A stretch of 18,602 nt of DNA from Poronia punctata (GCA_022579005.1 MU401885.1:1-18602), one strand, 5' to 3'. Shown: positions 1 through 11,245, numbered from the stretch's first letter. The notes: generated from the sequence alone by a model not told the origin. Program-made: numbers and translations.

Positions 1-2855
1 AACTTTAGTTTAAAAGCAAAAAGTATAAAAGCTATATAAAGCTTTATATAAAGTTTAATAAAACTAAAAGCAAAAAGTTTATTAATAGTTTTTTTATTTT
101 AAAAAAATATATTTAATTAGTGTTTAAAACTAAAGAAAACTAATAAAAAGCACTTTATTAGTTAGTTTTAATTTTATATTAAAGCTAAAGCAAAAAAAAA
201 GCAAGGTGTTAGCTTTTTTTTTAAAAAAAAAACCTTTTAAGTAAGCAAGTTAAAGTAAAATTAACTAATATACTTAAATAATATATTTTAAGTCTTTATT
301 TATAAAAAACTTAATAAAGCTTATAGTTAAAAAAAAGGTACTAATTTAAGCTAACAAGCTTTAAAGTTACTTTATATACTTAATAAGTATTAGCTTGCTT
401 AAATTTAGCAGTTTTAAAAACTTTTATTTTTAAATACGTACTAGGTACTAAATAAATATAATAATTAAAGTAATAGCTTTTTAATTATTTTTATTAACTA
501 AGCTAAAAAGTTAAATAGTAGCTATAATAAAGTAAATAAAAAGCTTATTATATTATAGTAGCTAGTAGTGCTAATTTAATTTAGTATTTTAATAGTTAGC
601 ATTTTATTAGTAAGTAAGTTGCTTAGTTAGCATAACTAAATTTTTTTTTGCTAAAAAGATTATAAGTAAGTATATAGTAAAAAGTAAGGTTTTTTTAAGC
701 TATAATAATTAGTAATACTTATAATTTAAAGTAATAAAGTATTTAGCTATTTATTATAAACTAATAATAACTTTGTTGCTAATATTAATAACTTAAAAAG
801 TTTAATTAATAAATTAGCAACTATTAATTTTTAAGCTAGCTATTAGTATTTAAAAAATAGTGCTAGCAAGTTAGCTTTTATAGTTAAAAAGTTAAATAAG
901 CTTTTTTAAATAAGTTAATAAAGCTTTAAGTTATTTATAAAGTAATAAAGCTAGCAAAGTATTAATAAAAAAGTAAACATTTGCTTTAGTATTATATAAA
1001 GTAATAGTTTATATTTTAAAGCTATTAATTTAAATTTAAATAAAACGTTTAAATTTAATAGTTTTATTTTTACTACTTAATTTAATTATAGTAAATATAT
1101 AAGCTATTATAAAAACTTAAAGCAGCTAAGCTAGTTTTTTAATTTATTAAACAAAATAATTTTTAAAAAAGTTATTTTTTTAATTAAAACATTTTTTTTT
1201 ACTTTTTTTATTAATTTAGTAAAAAAAGCGTTAACTTAAAGTTAAAAATAATTTTTAATTATATAGCTTTTTTTACTATAGTTAAAGTAAGTATTATTTT
1301 TTTAATAAACTTTTTTTTTAATTTTAAATAGCTATTTATAAATAGTAAGCTTTAAAGTAAAAATAAAAAGTTTTTAGTTTAAAGTTATATTTTTATAAAG
1401 TTATACTACTAGCTTAGCTTTAGCTTTTTGCTTTTAATTTTTAATTTATTAATTAAGCATTTTTTTTTAAAAAAACTTATAAAAGGTTTTATAAAAAACG
1501 CTTAAGTTATAAACGTAAAAACAAAAAACATAGCTAATTAAAATTTTTATACTATAGTATAGCTTTTTTTTTTAAAAAAAGTATAGTTTATAAGCTTAAA
1601 CTAATAACTTAATAAAATAGCTAATATAAACTTAAATATTTTAAGTAAAAAAATTATTAAAGTTTATAGTAGCAAGCTTTTAAGTAATAGCTTTTACTTA
1701 GTTAACTAATTTATAAATAGTTTTAAAAACTTAAATTATTTTAATAATATATATAAAGCTTACTTTATAATTATAAGCACTAAAACATACTTTAACTTGC
1801 TATTAAAGCTAGCTAAAAAAGCATATAAACATATATTTTAGTTATTATTTTTTATTATAAAAAGTATATATATTAAAGTTAAGCTTTAAAGTAATTATTT
1901 AAACTTAATTATTAAAGTTATTAGTTTTTTTATTAAAAATTAAAAGTTTAAAACCTTTAGCTTAAAATTTTTTTTTAAAGTAAAGGTTTAATATATTAAT
2001 TAAAATAGCAATAAGCTAAAAAATAAAGTTAGCAGCTAAGCTTTAAGCAATAAAAGTGCTTTTACTAAAAGTACTACTTAGTAAAGTAGCATATTTTTTA
2101 AAGGTTATAATATAGTTACTAGCAAAAGTGCTTTTTATATTAACTTATATATTAATTTAGTTTAGCTTATTTTATATTTATTAGAATTTAGCTAAAAAAG
2201 CTTAAAAGGTTATAATATTTAAGTTAGTTAAGTTAAGTACTAAAGCTTATTTTTTAATAAAAAAAATAAGCTAGTTAGCTATATTAGTAATAAAAGCTAT
2301 TAAAGCAGTAAAGTTATTTATAGCTTTTATAGTATTAAACTATTAGTTAGGTTTATTTTTTTTTTTTTTATTAAAGTTAAAATTATCTTTTTTTTTTTTT
2401 TTTTTTAACTTAAAGTTATTAAAAATAAAAGTATTAGTTATAGCAAAAAAACTATTTTTTATAATAATAAGTTAAGTTATTTACTATATACTATAGCATA
2501 TAAAGTTTTAAATTAGTTAGTTATATATAAATATTAGTTATATATATAAAGTTTAGTTAAGTTAAGTTAGTTTAAAGTTAATAATTTTATTTTTTAGCTA
2601 CTAAATTTAGCAAAAAGTATAAAGTAAGTAGTAAATTAATTATATAAAAGCAATTAATTAATAAAACTTAAAATAATATAATAATTAATAAAGTATAATA
2701 GCTATATATTAACGCTATATAAAAAATTTTAAATTAAAAAAAAAAAAAAAAAACTAGCTACGCTAAAATCTATTTTTTTACTACTTATATATAAATACCT
2801 AGCTAAAAATATAAGTGTGCAACTAATTAAATTATTTTGCTAAGTAAGTCTAGCT
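1..2855. other. RIP-degraded AT-rich repeat sequence, unclassified
   Basis: No intact reading frame, RNA gene or recognisable protein motif was found on either strand. The sequence is almost entirely A and T, with leftover G and C mostly in AGCT, GCTT and AAGC contexts, as in the identified retrotransposon relics downstream. A polypurine-like tract and possible LTR start follow at 2856-2868, so this stretch may be the 3' internal part of a third plus-strand LTR element. Around 2270-2410 one plus-strand frame reads with few stops and runs of TTT codons, such as would arise from Ser or Pro codons. That is only suggestive. Homopolymer runs stand out: T14 at 2356-2369, T19 at 2388-2406 and A18 at 2736-2753. 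Confidence 0.5.
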
Positions 2856-2867
2856 AAGCAAAGGCAG
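2856..2867 (+). other. Candidate polypurine tract before LTR-like sequence
   Basis: The sequence AAGCAAAGGCAG is followed directly by TATTTAG, which would be TGTTTAG before a G-to-A change. It resembles the stronger tract at 18158-18169, AAAAGGGGGCAG followed by TATTAATAGG. Both end in GGCAG next to a TATT. If real, it primes plus-strand DNA synthesis and marks the 3' end of an element lying to the left. It is interrupted by C and is weak on its own. Confidence 0.3.
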
Positions 2868-2937
2868 TATTTAGTACTACTTTAAACCTACCTTGCAATA
2901 ACGTGCGTAGTTTATAGGTTATATAACTATTCTCTTA

Positions 2938-2947
2938 GTCACGTGAC
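2938..2947. promoter_or_regulatory. Perfect palindrome GTCACGTGAC (E-box-like core)
   Basis: This is a 10-bp perfect palindrome with a CACGTG core, the binding site type of fungal bHLH factors. It is one of the few unmutated CpG-containing sites in the window. If the surrounding sequence is an LTR, the site sits at a position expected for a U3 regulatory element, and a transition-decayed copy lies at the matching offset in the LTR at 18170. Binding is not shown; the palindrome itself is certain. Confidence 0.4.
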
Positions 2948-3000
2948 CTTAGACTAACAAGCATGGCCGTTATAGCTTATAAGCATAATTTAAGCTTAAA

Positions 3001-3036
3001 GGACAACAAACCTTTAAAAGACAACAAACCTAAAGA
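3001..3036. repeat. 18-bp tandem repeat, two copies
   Basis: Units 3001-3018 and 3019-3036 share GACAACAAACCT at the same phase and diverge at their ends. The 18-bp period equals that of the four-unit array at 3214-3285, though the unit sequence is different. Confidence 0.6.
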
Positions 3037-3213
3037 ATTAAAACCCCTAAGCTCTTATTTATTCCTAGCACTTAAAACTATAAAAAAGTTAAAAAAAAAA
3101 AAGTATTTTTTATAAAGATACTTATAAGATAATATATTTATAATTTTCTATTTTTAGTATTAAAATTCTAATTACTACTATATAAACCGGTTAAAATACT
3201 AAATATTTTAAAA

Positions 3214-3285
3214 CCTATAAACACCCTAAAGCCTATAAATACCCTAAAATCTATAAATACCTTAAAATTTACAAACACTTTAAAG
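3214..3285. repeat. 18-bp tandem repeat, four copies
   Basis: Four contiguous 18-bp units lie at 3214-3231, 3232-3249, 3250-3267 and 3268-3285. Unit 1 is CCTATAAACACCCTAAAG. The other units differ from it only by C/T or G/A changes, for example CACCC, TACCC, TACCT and CACTT. The array is thus a small minisatellite that decayed by transitions alone. Eighteen bases is a multiple of three, so it could have encoded a six-residue repeat, but no open frame around it supports this. Confidence 0.8.
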
Positions 3286-3299
3286 ATGTTAATAATAGC

Positions 3300-4196
3300 A
3301 AACAACATTTTACTAATAAGCAATACTAAATATGTAAAATAAATATTAACTTTTATAGCAAAAACCTTTTGCTTTTTGCAAAAAAACTAAATAAATTAGA
3401 TTTAAAATAACTAAAGTTTTTTTTATAAATAAAAACTTTAATAAGTAAGATTTTTTAATTTTAACTTAAAAGCATTTTTTAAATAAAAAGATTATATAAT
3501 AGTAAGCTTAAATACTTATTAATAAAACGTTTTATTATTTAAAAATAGCGTTAAAAAATATTTTAAAAATTTAGTATAAATAGCAGTTATTTATTAAAAT
3601 TTCCTTTAACTTTTAAAAAGCAATGCTTAAGCTTAGTAGTTTAAAAAATGTAGCTTAAAATTAAAAAAAAGCATGTTAGCAAACAATAATAAAGCTTTTA
3701 TTAAATTATATAAGCAATTTTAAATACTACTAGCAAACGCCCTTATAGTACTTTGCAATTTTTAAAATATATTTAATATTTAATAGCTTAAAAACAGCAT
3801 ATTTATTAAATTTTAAGCTGCAAAAATAACTAAATATACTAAAGCAATAAAATTAAAATTTTTTATTTAATAATTAATATAAATTTATAATATAATATAT
3901 TTACTTTTTTAATAGCTTATTATATAACTAAAAGCTAGTATAACTATTAATTAATTTTTTACTTATTTAAAAAAAAAAGCTATAATATATAAATATATAG
4001 TTGTTAATAATATATTAATATTTATTAACTAATAATTGCTTAAAGCTACTTATATTTTAACTTTAACTTATATATATAATATATTAACTAATACTTAAAA
4101 TATAACTTTTTAAAAAAAAAAAATATATACTAAAAAAAATAACTATAATTTAAAATATAAAAATAATTAGCTATTTAATTATAATAATAAAAGTAT
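3300..4196 (+). pseudogene. Probable 5' part of element 2 (5' UTR and gag start), RIP-degraded
   Basis: This sequence lies just left of the target duplication of element 1. When element 1 and one duplicate are removed it joins the sequence at 11580. Across that junction the plus-strand frame that reads into the element 2 RT can be followed without a frame change. In element 1 the gag start lies about 2.5 kb upstream of the RT active site. The same distance in element 2 falls near 3900 in this stretch. Around 3700-3850 a plus-strand frame reads as a helix-like, Leu/Phe/Ile-rich peptide, as a gag would. No start codon, LTR or primer-binding site could be identified. Assignment to element 2 rests on position and orientation. 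Confidence 0.35.
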
Positions 4197-4201
4197 ATAA
4201 A
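4197..4201. repeat. Target-site duplication, left copy (ATAAA)
   Basis: ATAAA flanks the left LTR directly, and the same five bases flank the right LTR at 11575-11579. Five base pairs is the usual duplication for Ty3/gypsy integrases. The bases are low complexity, but the match falls exactly at LTR ends fixed independently by alignment. Confidence 0.75.
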
Positions 4202-4424
4202 TGTAAAGGTTTAAGCAATAGGGTAGTTATAAAGTAATGTTGCTAGCAATTTTAAAAACTAAGTATATTAAATAACTTTTGTTTAGTTAACTAAGTAGGT
4301 AACTAGACTGGCTAAAAGGATTAAAAAAGGTATAACTAGCAAAGCCTTAGCTATTAGTTAGCGTAGCTTTAGCTAATAGGTAGTTTGTATGTAAATAGCT
4401 TTTTTAGCTAGGTGCCTTGTTATA
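4202..4424 (-). repeat. Element 1 3' LTR (223 bp)
   Basis: The LTR aligns without gaps to 11352-11574. On the minus strand it begins TATAACAAGGCACC (terminal TGTAACA in the other copy, so TG to TA here) and ends CTTTACA, giving TG...CA termini. The copies differ at 24 of 223 positions, all transitions. At 14 of them this copy has A or T where the other has G or C. It lies next to the polypurine tract, which makes it the 3' LTR. Confidence 0.95.
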
Positions 4425-4438
4425 TTGCCTTTTTTTTT
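4425..4438 (-). other. Polypurine tract of element 1
   Basis: On the minus strand the bases touching the 3' LTR read AAAAAAAAAGGCAA. This purine run is where plus-strand DNA synthesis would be primed. Its place at this LTR rather than the other agrees with the minus orientation given by the protein motifs. Confidence 0.7.
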
Positions 4439-6728
4439 AAGTTGCTAGTTTTTAGCAATTTTAGTATTTATAAGTATATTTGCTAATTAGGCCTATTTTT
4501 AATTCTTTTAATTAAATTAATTTATTAGCTTTTACAAGCTATTTTTTTGTTAACTTGTTAGCTTATACCTAGCTTTATATATTTTTTCTTATTTATAACC
4601 TTATTTTAGTATTTACTTTTTTTTTTAGTATTATTATTTTATTAAGCTTTTTGCTAAGCAATTGCTATTATGCTGCTTTTAAAGCTTTTTTGTTTTAAGT
4701 TTATATATTAGTATACTTTTAATGCTAATATAAGTTAGTTATTTTTAAACTAATAAATTTTTAATTTTAACTATAATTTTATTTAACTAAATAGTAATAA
4801 GCTAAAGATTATAATAATACTTAGTAAAAAGCTTTACTAGTATTGCGTTTTTAGCATATATTTAAATTTTTATATTTGCTATTTTTGCTGTTTTAGCAAC
4901 GTTAATTGCGCTTTTTATAAAAAAGACTACTAAGGTTGTTGTACTATACGTTTACTGCTTTTTTGCTTATTAGTTTGCTTAAATGTTTATTTTTTTTTAA
5001 ATACTTTTTACTTTAGTTAGTATAGTTTAATAGATTATATAATATATTACTTATTTTTGCGCTAAAATAAAAAATGCTTAGCAAAACTATTAAGCTACTA
5101 TTATTAAAGCTAAAAATAAAAATAAAAATAAAAACGTAAGTATAAACGCTACTTTATTAAACAATATTTTTATTGCTATAAGTTAATATATATTTTGCTT
5201 ATTTAAAGCAAGCTTAGCTTTTTAGCGTATAGTTATTTTTAAAAAAAAGCTAGTTATACTAGTTAAAAAAAAAAGCAACGCTATATTGCTATTTATTAAA
5301 AATTAGTTACTATTTATTATTTATTAACTATTATAGTTGCTTTTTTTATTGTTTATACTTTTACTGCTTGTTTGCTAGTATATTTGCTAATATTTAACAA
5401 TTTTATATTAATAAAAAAAAGCTTTTATTTAATAACTTTAATAATATTATATATAAAGCCTAGTTTTTTATTTTTTTTTTAAAGTATTAAAATAGCTTTT
5501 TAAGCAATTTAAATGCTTATTTATGCTAGTTATACATACTTATTTTAAAAGCTGCTAATAAAAAGCTAAACTTTAAAAAAGCTTATAAAAATAAAAGCAT
5601 TAAAACGTTTTTTAATATTAGTAAAGCTTATTAAAAGATTTTTGCTTATAATATAGTTTTTACTACTGCTATTAGCTTTATTTATAATACTTATTAAACT
5701 GCGTTGCTTATTTTTAGCTATAGCTGTTTTATTAGTATAGTATATTATTTGCTTTTTTAGCTACTTTTTAGCTTTTGCTTATTAACTTTTTATTTAATAA
5801 TAATGCTTTTTATATTAATAGTTTAAAGTGCGTTTTAAGTTATAATAAGTTTATTAAAGTATAAGTTTTTATTTTTTATAATATTATAGCTTAATTTTAG
5901 CTTGCTTAGCAATAGCTTGCTATTTTTTTATTAACTAAATATATATTTTATAATTTAATATTTATTATGCTAATTATAACTACTTTATTTATTATTTTAT
6001 TTAGTATAAACTTTTTTAACTTTTTTTTTATATTAGTTTAGCAAACAGCTTATGTTTATTAAGTATTTAGCTAGCTTTTAAGTATTATATTTTACTAGCT
6101 AGCCTTTTTATTTTACTAAGTATTTTTATTTACTTTAGTTTTTTTAATGCTAGATAATATTTTTTATTGCTTATTTTTTTTGCTTATTTTTTAATTTAAA
6201 TAACGCTATCTTACTAGCGTTTTTTAGCTAGTTTATTTATAGCTTAAGTAATAATATAAAAAACATATTATAAACTTAAAAATAAATTTTTAGCAATTAG
6301 ATTTAGTATGCTTAAGTTTTTACTTTTTTAATAACTTTAACTTAAATATATATAAAAGCTAGTTTTTTTCTATACTTAAACTTAAAGTATATTATTAATA
6401 GCTTTATTATATTATTTGCTTAAAACTTTTTTAGCATATAGCGCTTATTATAATGCTTTTATATTAACTTTATTGCTTATTTTTAGTGCTTATAAACTAT
6501 ATAGCGTATAGCTTTTGTTTGCTATAGCTTTTTTTTTACTTTTTAAATATTAAATTAAAGCTGTTTTAATATATACTTAATACTTTTTAAGTAGTATTTA
6601 TATAATACTTTAAATAGCAAATAGCTTATAATAGCATATTAGCTATTATTATATATAAACTTAGTATTTACTAATATTTTAACTTAGCTATTTAGCTTAC
6701 TACTATAAAAAGTATAAAAATACTTTTT
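4439..6728 (-). pseudogene. Long 3' internal region of element 1 (integrase C-terminus and unidentified sequence)
   Basis: About 2.3 kb separates the integrase catalytic Glu position from the polypurine tract. The integrase C-terminal domain, and a chromodomain if present, would occupy the part near 6000-6700. I could not recognise a chromodomain in the mutated sequence. Minus-strand translations near 6050-6230 and 5200-5460 read as Lys-, Leu- and Ile-rich peptides, which become acidic if A came from G. This hints at degraded coding sequence, not at a known domain. A second ORF, a long 3' UTR and an unrecognised insertion are all possible. Element 2 has a similar 2.6-kb region. Confidence 0.5.
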
Positions 6729-7170
6729 TAAAGTTTAGTATACTTATTTTGTTTAGCTATTAGTTTAAAAGTACTATATAGTAAATAGCTGCTAACGTAC
6801 TTCTTATACTTTATAAAACTTTTTTTAAAATTTACTTATAATAAGTTTATTTTTATTACTTATAATCTTTTTTAAAAACCTATACTAGTAGTTTACTTTA
6901 TAGTATATAATTACTATAAGCTTAGTAACGTTAAGCGTTTTTTATATAAAAATAAATAATACTATTTTTATAAACTAGTTTATAATAATTAAAATTATAT
7001 TATAAATATTGCTATTTACTTTTATATATAAAAATAGTTTTATAATAAAATTTAAGCTAATTTTTTAAAAAAGCTATTTTAGTAAAAGTAATAACTAAAG
7101 CTTTTTATAAAGCTTATACTTTAGCTTTTAAGCTTTTTTATATTACGTATAGCTAGTAACGTATTTTTAA
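6729..7170 (-). pseudogene. Element 1 integrase (gypsy type), catalytically dead
   Basis: Read on the minus strand, this is the zinc-binding tail and catalytic core of a Ty3/gypsy integrase, which joins cDNA to the chromosome. The C-x2-C pair has become Y-x2-Y (codons 7149-7151 and 7140-7142). Asp1 lies in a decayed SMDFI motif as AAT (7050-7052). A VDRF-like motif reads IIIN*F near 6975-6990. Asp2 of the SDRG motif is AAT (6855-6857). Glu of the QTDGQTER motif is AAA (6747-6749). Asp2 and Glu have exactly 35 residues between them, the canonical spacing, and 64 lie between Asp1 and Asp2. Each active-site change is G to A on the coding strand. Stops are TAA or TAG, as expected from Gln or Trp codons. 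The His pair upstream was not located. Confidence 0.92.
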
Positions 7171-8229
7171 ACATTTTGCTTTAAGCTTTTTTAATAAAAC
7201 TTACGCTATAATAACTTAGCTATTTTATTTTTTTTTATATGCTTAGCTTTTAAGTTGTTATAGTGCTAATATATTAGTTACTTTACTAAGGCTTTTTAAG
7301 CTAAAATTACTAACTATTTTTTAAAATATAATATACTTATACTATTAATATAATACTTTTTACGTATTTTAGCTTTATAGCGTACAATTTTTATTAGCTT
7401 TATAAAAGTAAAGTTTTTAGCTTATAGTTTATAAACTATTTTATAAAATTATATTAAAGCTGCTAGTTTAAAAGCTGTTTTATTTTAAGCTAATTTTTTA
7501 GCTTTAGTATATAAAACATATTAGTTATAAATAATAGCTTTAGCTTCTTTTTTTTAAAAAATAATCTTTATACTTTTAATAGTAGTTTTTGCTAAATAAG
7601 TTATTACTACTATTTATATAATATATAATATATAAATTAAGCATATATATTAGTGCTTTTTACTTTTTTGCCTTTAAAAATTGTTTATAATTATATAGCA
7701 AAAGTTTAGCGCTTTATAAGCTTATAAGTTTATAATTTATACTTTTATTATTAAATAAGCTAATAAATATAAGTTTAATAAAGCTTTTTAAGCTGCTTTA
7801 GTAGTATAAGCTAATGTTTTACTTTTTTTTTTTTTTTTAAATAAAATTTTTGCTAATAGCTATTATACTTGCTATAATAGCTTACTAACTAGTTAAAGCT
7901 TTTTTTTTAGTATTAGTATTATATTTTTATACTAAATTTTTTTAGCTATATAATCTAGCTTTTTTAATAGTTTATTTACTAGGTTTAATACGCTTAATTA
8001 ATATTTTATATTAAAATTAAACTATATTAGCTTATATACTTAGCAAGCAAGCTTTTTTTAAAAGTTTTGCGCTAGTAAGCTAACTATGCTTTTTAAAGCT
8101 ATATAATTTATTTATATTATAAAAGTTTTATTTATTTTTTTAAAATATTATTACTAGTACTTATAGCTTTTTATAATTGCTAAAAGCTTTTGCTAGCTTA
8201 TTGCCTATTTAGTTTTTGTGTTTATAAGC
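7171..8229 (-). pseudogene. Element 1 pol: rest of RNase H and integrase N-terminus, degraded
   Basis: This connects the RNase H start (8230-8320) to the integrase zinc-binding Cys pair (7140-7151). Its length, about 350 codons, fits the remainder of RNase H plus the integrase N-terminal HHCC domain. No individual motif survives clearly enough to place. The flanking RT/RNase H and integrase motifs are in the same minus-strand frame, so there is no net frameshift across it. Confidence 0.6.
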
Positions 8230-8320
8230 TTTTATAACTAGTAAGCAACTAGTTTTTATATTTTTTTATAAAGTTATAATAATATTTTTAATATTGCTTT
8301 TATTAACATATTTGTTTTTA
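8230..8320 (-). pseudogene. Element 1 RNase H domain, N-terminal part
   Basis: On the minus strand the TDAS-type start of a gypsy RNase H reads TNML at about 8304-8315. It is followed by a helix and a KLVAY motif, the counterpart of HPVAYxSRKL in the family, then KLIN. RNase H removes the RNA strand during reverse transcription. The domain begins about 150 codons after the RT active site and in the same frame, as expected. The active-site Asp codon reads AAT, another G-to-A loss. Confidence 0.7.
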
Positions 8321-8738
8321 TTTTAATATTTAAACAGCTATTTTAGTAGCAAAAAGTAGTTACTAATATAAAGGCTTTTTTTATGTTTTTAAATACTTAG
8401 TTTACTTTTAAAGTTTACTTAAAAACATAGCTTAGTAAAATATAACCTTTTAAAATTGCTATAATTAGCACTATAACGTTTATATACTTAGCTATAAACT
8501 TTTTATAAAAGTTTATAAACTTTAAAAATACTTATATATTATATATTAAAGTTAATACTTTTTACTTTTAAATAGCAGTAACCTTTTAAAAATCTATTTT
8601 TATTTTTTTAGTTATAATAATAAACTTTAAAAACTTTATTTTAGTTTTAAAAAACTTATACTTTAATAGCTTTATAAATAGTTAATACTTTGCTAGCTAC
8701 TTATAAACTAACTAAAAGTGCTTTTTATATTTTTTTTT

Positions 8739-9068
8739 ATTTTTTAAAAAAACTATAATATTGTTTAAATAAACTATATAAATATAATTTACTAGCTTAG
8801 CTAATGCTTTATATATATAAGCTTAAAAAGTTGCAAAAGTATTAGTTAGTTTAAAAAGCATAACTATATACTTAAAATGCTTATATTTTATTTAAAAAGC
8901 AGTTTTTTACTTATTACTACGTTTAATTTAAATATAATAATAAGCATTTTTAAAGTTTAGCTTTAAAAAAACTTTTGCTAACTTTAGCTTATTTATTACT
9001 TTTAATATAAAAAGTAAAAAATACTTATTTTTTATAGTTACTTTATTTAAGCTTTTATAATTAACGTA
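8739..9068 (-). pseudogene. Element 1 reverse transcriptase, catalytically dead
   Basis: This is the core of a Ty3/gypsy RT on the minus strand. At 9068-9000 the peptide reads YVNYKSLNKVTIKNKY, the decayed form of CVDYRxLNKVTIKNRY. At about 8870-8835 MLFKLTNTFATF corresponds to MPFGLTNAPATF. At 8774-8757 VYLNNI corresponds to VYLDDI, with both catalytic Asp codons changed to AAC and AAT. Cys to Tyr, Asp to Asn, Arg to Lys, Pro to Phe or Leu and Gln to stop are each one transition away. The domain runs uninterrupted by indels. The match to the family is too long and ordered to be chance. Confidence 0.95.
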
Positions 9069-10027
9069 AAGCTTTATAGTTTTATTTTTTTTTAGTATAA
9101 ATAAAATTAAAGCTTTTATATTTACTTTTAAGTACTATATATAGCTTATTTAAAGGTTTTTTTTAAAGTACTTTTTAAGCACTTGCTATTAGGCTTTTAT
9201 AATAAAATAAATTAAGCTAAATAGTACTTATGCTTTTTTTATTAGGTTTATTATATATTATGCTTTTTTTAGTATTAATAACTTTTTTATTAATAGCTTA
9301 AAGTATATATGCTAAAACGCTTTAAAATACTTAAATAAATTAATTTTATTTTTAATATTAAGCTTATTATTAATTTTAAAAAATAGCAACTTTTTTTTAA
9401 AGCTAATACCTATACTTATTAAGTTAGCAACGTACGCTACTTAACTGCTAATTATATTTTTAGTAAACTTTTTAAAATTTATTTTTTAATATTTACTATA
9501 AAACTATTAAGTAAAGGCTATATTTAATAGTATATTTAACTAACTTATTTTTAGCTATAATATTAAAAGCTTTAATGCTTTTTACTTTTTATATATTATA
9601 TAAAATACTTATTTAAAAGTTTGCTTAATTTTTTAAGCGTTAACTATTTAAAAACTAGCTATATAAGCTGCCTAGCACTTTATTAGCTTTTTATTTAGTT
9701 TTATTAATAAAAGCAGTAAAATATTTACTTTTTATAAGTATTTTTTTTTAAAGTTTTTATATATAATATTAACTTAAGCTTTTATATTTATATTTATAAT
9801 AGCTTTTTTTAGCTTTTGCTTATTGCTTAAAAAAACTATAGCTGCTATTTAAAATAGCTTTATAGTGCTAAACGCTTTATAAAACTTTACTAAAGTAAAT
9901 TAAATATATTAACTTATTTTAGCTTAGCTTTTAACTTTTTATTTTTAAAGTTTAATTAAGTTGCTTAAATATTTTATACTTTATTTTTAAGCTATTTTAG
10001 TAGTTTTTGCTTAACTTTGCTTAATTA
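9069..10027 (-). pseudogene. Element 1 protease region and RT N-terminus, degraded
   Basis: This lies between the presumed end of gag and the recognisable RT. In gypsy elements it encodes the aspartic protease and the start of RT. I could not place the protease DSG/DTG motif, which RIP would turn into NSK- or NTK-like sequence. The gag frame upstream and the pol frame downstream differ in a sense that equals a -1 shift in the direction of transcription, so the junction probably lies here. Confidence 0.5.
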
Positions 10028-11245
10028 GCAATTTAACGCTAACTGTTTATTTTTTAAGCAATACTTAGCTATATAGCTTTTTTTACTATAATAGTAGTAC
10101 TTTATAAAGCTATTATTAGTATATGCTAATTTGCTTTAGTTTTAATTTATTTATTACTTTAATAAGTTATTAGTTTTTTTTTTAAACTGCTTAAGCGCTT
10201 TTAAGTTATTTACTAACTTTTTTTGCTTTAATAAGCATTTAGCATATTTTTGCTTTTATAGTAGCTTATGCTCTTTATTAGTATAATACTAAGTGCTTTA
10301 TTATTTTTTAGCTTTTTAATATATTATAACTGCGTTATTAAGCAATATATACTATTTTATTAAAACCTTTTTTAGTTTTTTTTAAAGTTTATATTAATAA
10401 TTAAAAGCTAATTAGCTATTATTTTTTAATAGTATAGCGTTTTTAAGTTTTTATACTAATACTTACTAATAAAAAAAAATTTTTTTTAAGTTTTTATTTT
10501 TTTATTACTAAAGCTTATATAACTATTTTTAAAAAGTTTACTTAAATAGCTTTAAGTTAATGTTTTTTTACTAAATAAACTTTTAAAAGTTATTAAAAGT
10601 AGCTTTATTTTTTAAGTTATTATAATTTAATATATTTTAATAAAAATGCTAATTTATTTAAATATTAAACTTAGCTTACGTTAAAGCTTATATAATTTAT
10701 ATTAAATCTTTATAGCTAGGCTTTTACTAATTACCTTTTTTTATAGCTATAATTTAGTTTTTAATTTTTATAGCAATAGTATTTTATTTTAGCTACTTAT
10801 AGTTATATATAAAAGCTTTAACGTTATTTTTACGTTATAGTTTTTTTTACTTAGCAAGTAGCTAAAGTAACTATAAGTTTTAATTTATTATATTAATAAT
10901 CTAGTTTAAAAAATTATTTTTTTAGCTTTTTAAACTTTTATAAAAACTATTATAATAAGAGCTTTTATTAAATAAGCTGCTATATAACAGTAGCTTAAAA
11001 TAAAAAAAATAGCTTTTACTTTTTTAACTTTTTTAAAGGTTGCTAGCTATTAGCTAATTATTTATTTTAATAAGTAATATATTTTATTTTAAGTTTTTTA
11101 GTTTGCTATTAAGTTTTTTACCTTTTTTATTGCGTTTATTATTACTTTTTTATTTTTAATTATTTATAAATTTAGCTTAACTGTTAACTAGTTTTTTTAG
11201 TTTCTATTGCTTATTTTTAGTATTAGGTTTATTAAGCTTATTTAT
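10028..11245 (-). pseudogene. Element 1 gag, RIP-degraded
   Basis: Gag forms the virus-like particle and binds element RNA. On the minus strand, after a leader with the unmutated string AACCGGCAACA, a frame starts at 11245 with ATA (an ATG after one transition). It reads MNKLNKPNTK-like and then a Lys/Asn-rich helical segment that would be acidic before G-to-A change. In the same frame, at 10060-10028, the peptide CLKNKQLALNC has the Cys-x9-Cys spacing of the second half of a CCHC zinc knuckle, but the His position is Gln. The knuckle is therefore tentative. The start codon and the C-terminal end are uncertain. The frame is offset from pol. Confidence 0.6.

Larger units (their letters stand above)
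2868..3110 (+). repeat. Candidate LTR of a third element, right end unknown
   Basis: The stretch starts TATTTAGTAC (TG to TA at the terminus) after a purine tract. At offset 71 it has TCACGTGACC. The element 2 LTR has TTACATAACC at offset 72, a match once transitions are allowed. Both also have TAAACC near offset 15 and TCTTA just before the motif. The rest does not align, so this is not the missing 5' LTR of element 2 but may belong to a related family. No partner copy is in the window, so it could be a 3' LTR, a solo LTR or a spacer. The right boundary is a guess. Confidence 0.3.

Noticed and set aside
28..75. A plus-strand KALYKV-like peptide recalling the KALYGLKQ motif of copia RT.
   Set aside because: No second copia motif is found at the expected distance, and the codons are common ones in this AT-rich sequence.
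1525..1590. Hairpin-like sequence around two ACTATA/TATAG strings and T/A runs, as a possible transposon terminus or terminator.
   Set aside because: Short inverted repeats of A and T are frequent by chance here, and nothing else marks an element end.
2356..2753. Long homopolymer runs (T14, T19, A18) as possible LINE or SINE poly-A tails or origin elements.
   Set aside because: No target duplication or element end lies next to them. Such runs are expected when C-rich or G-rich tracts decay to T or A.
2963..3115. A 50-codon ORF starting ATGGCCGTTATA, with two KDNKP-like repeats, in the least mutated part of the window.
   Set aside because: It is short, ends in a Lys-rich run from a poly-A tract, lies in a candidate LTR and matches nothing I know. 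The repeat simply reflects the 18-bp tandem. Probably chance.
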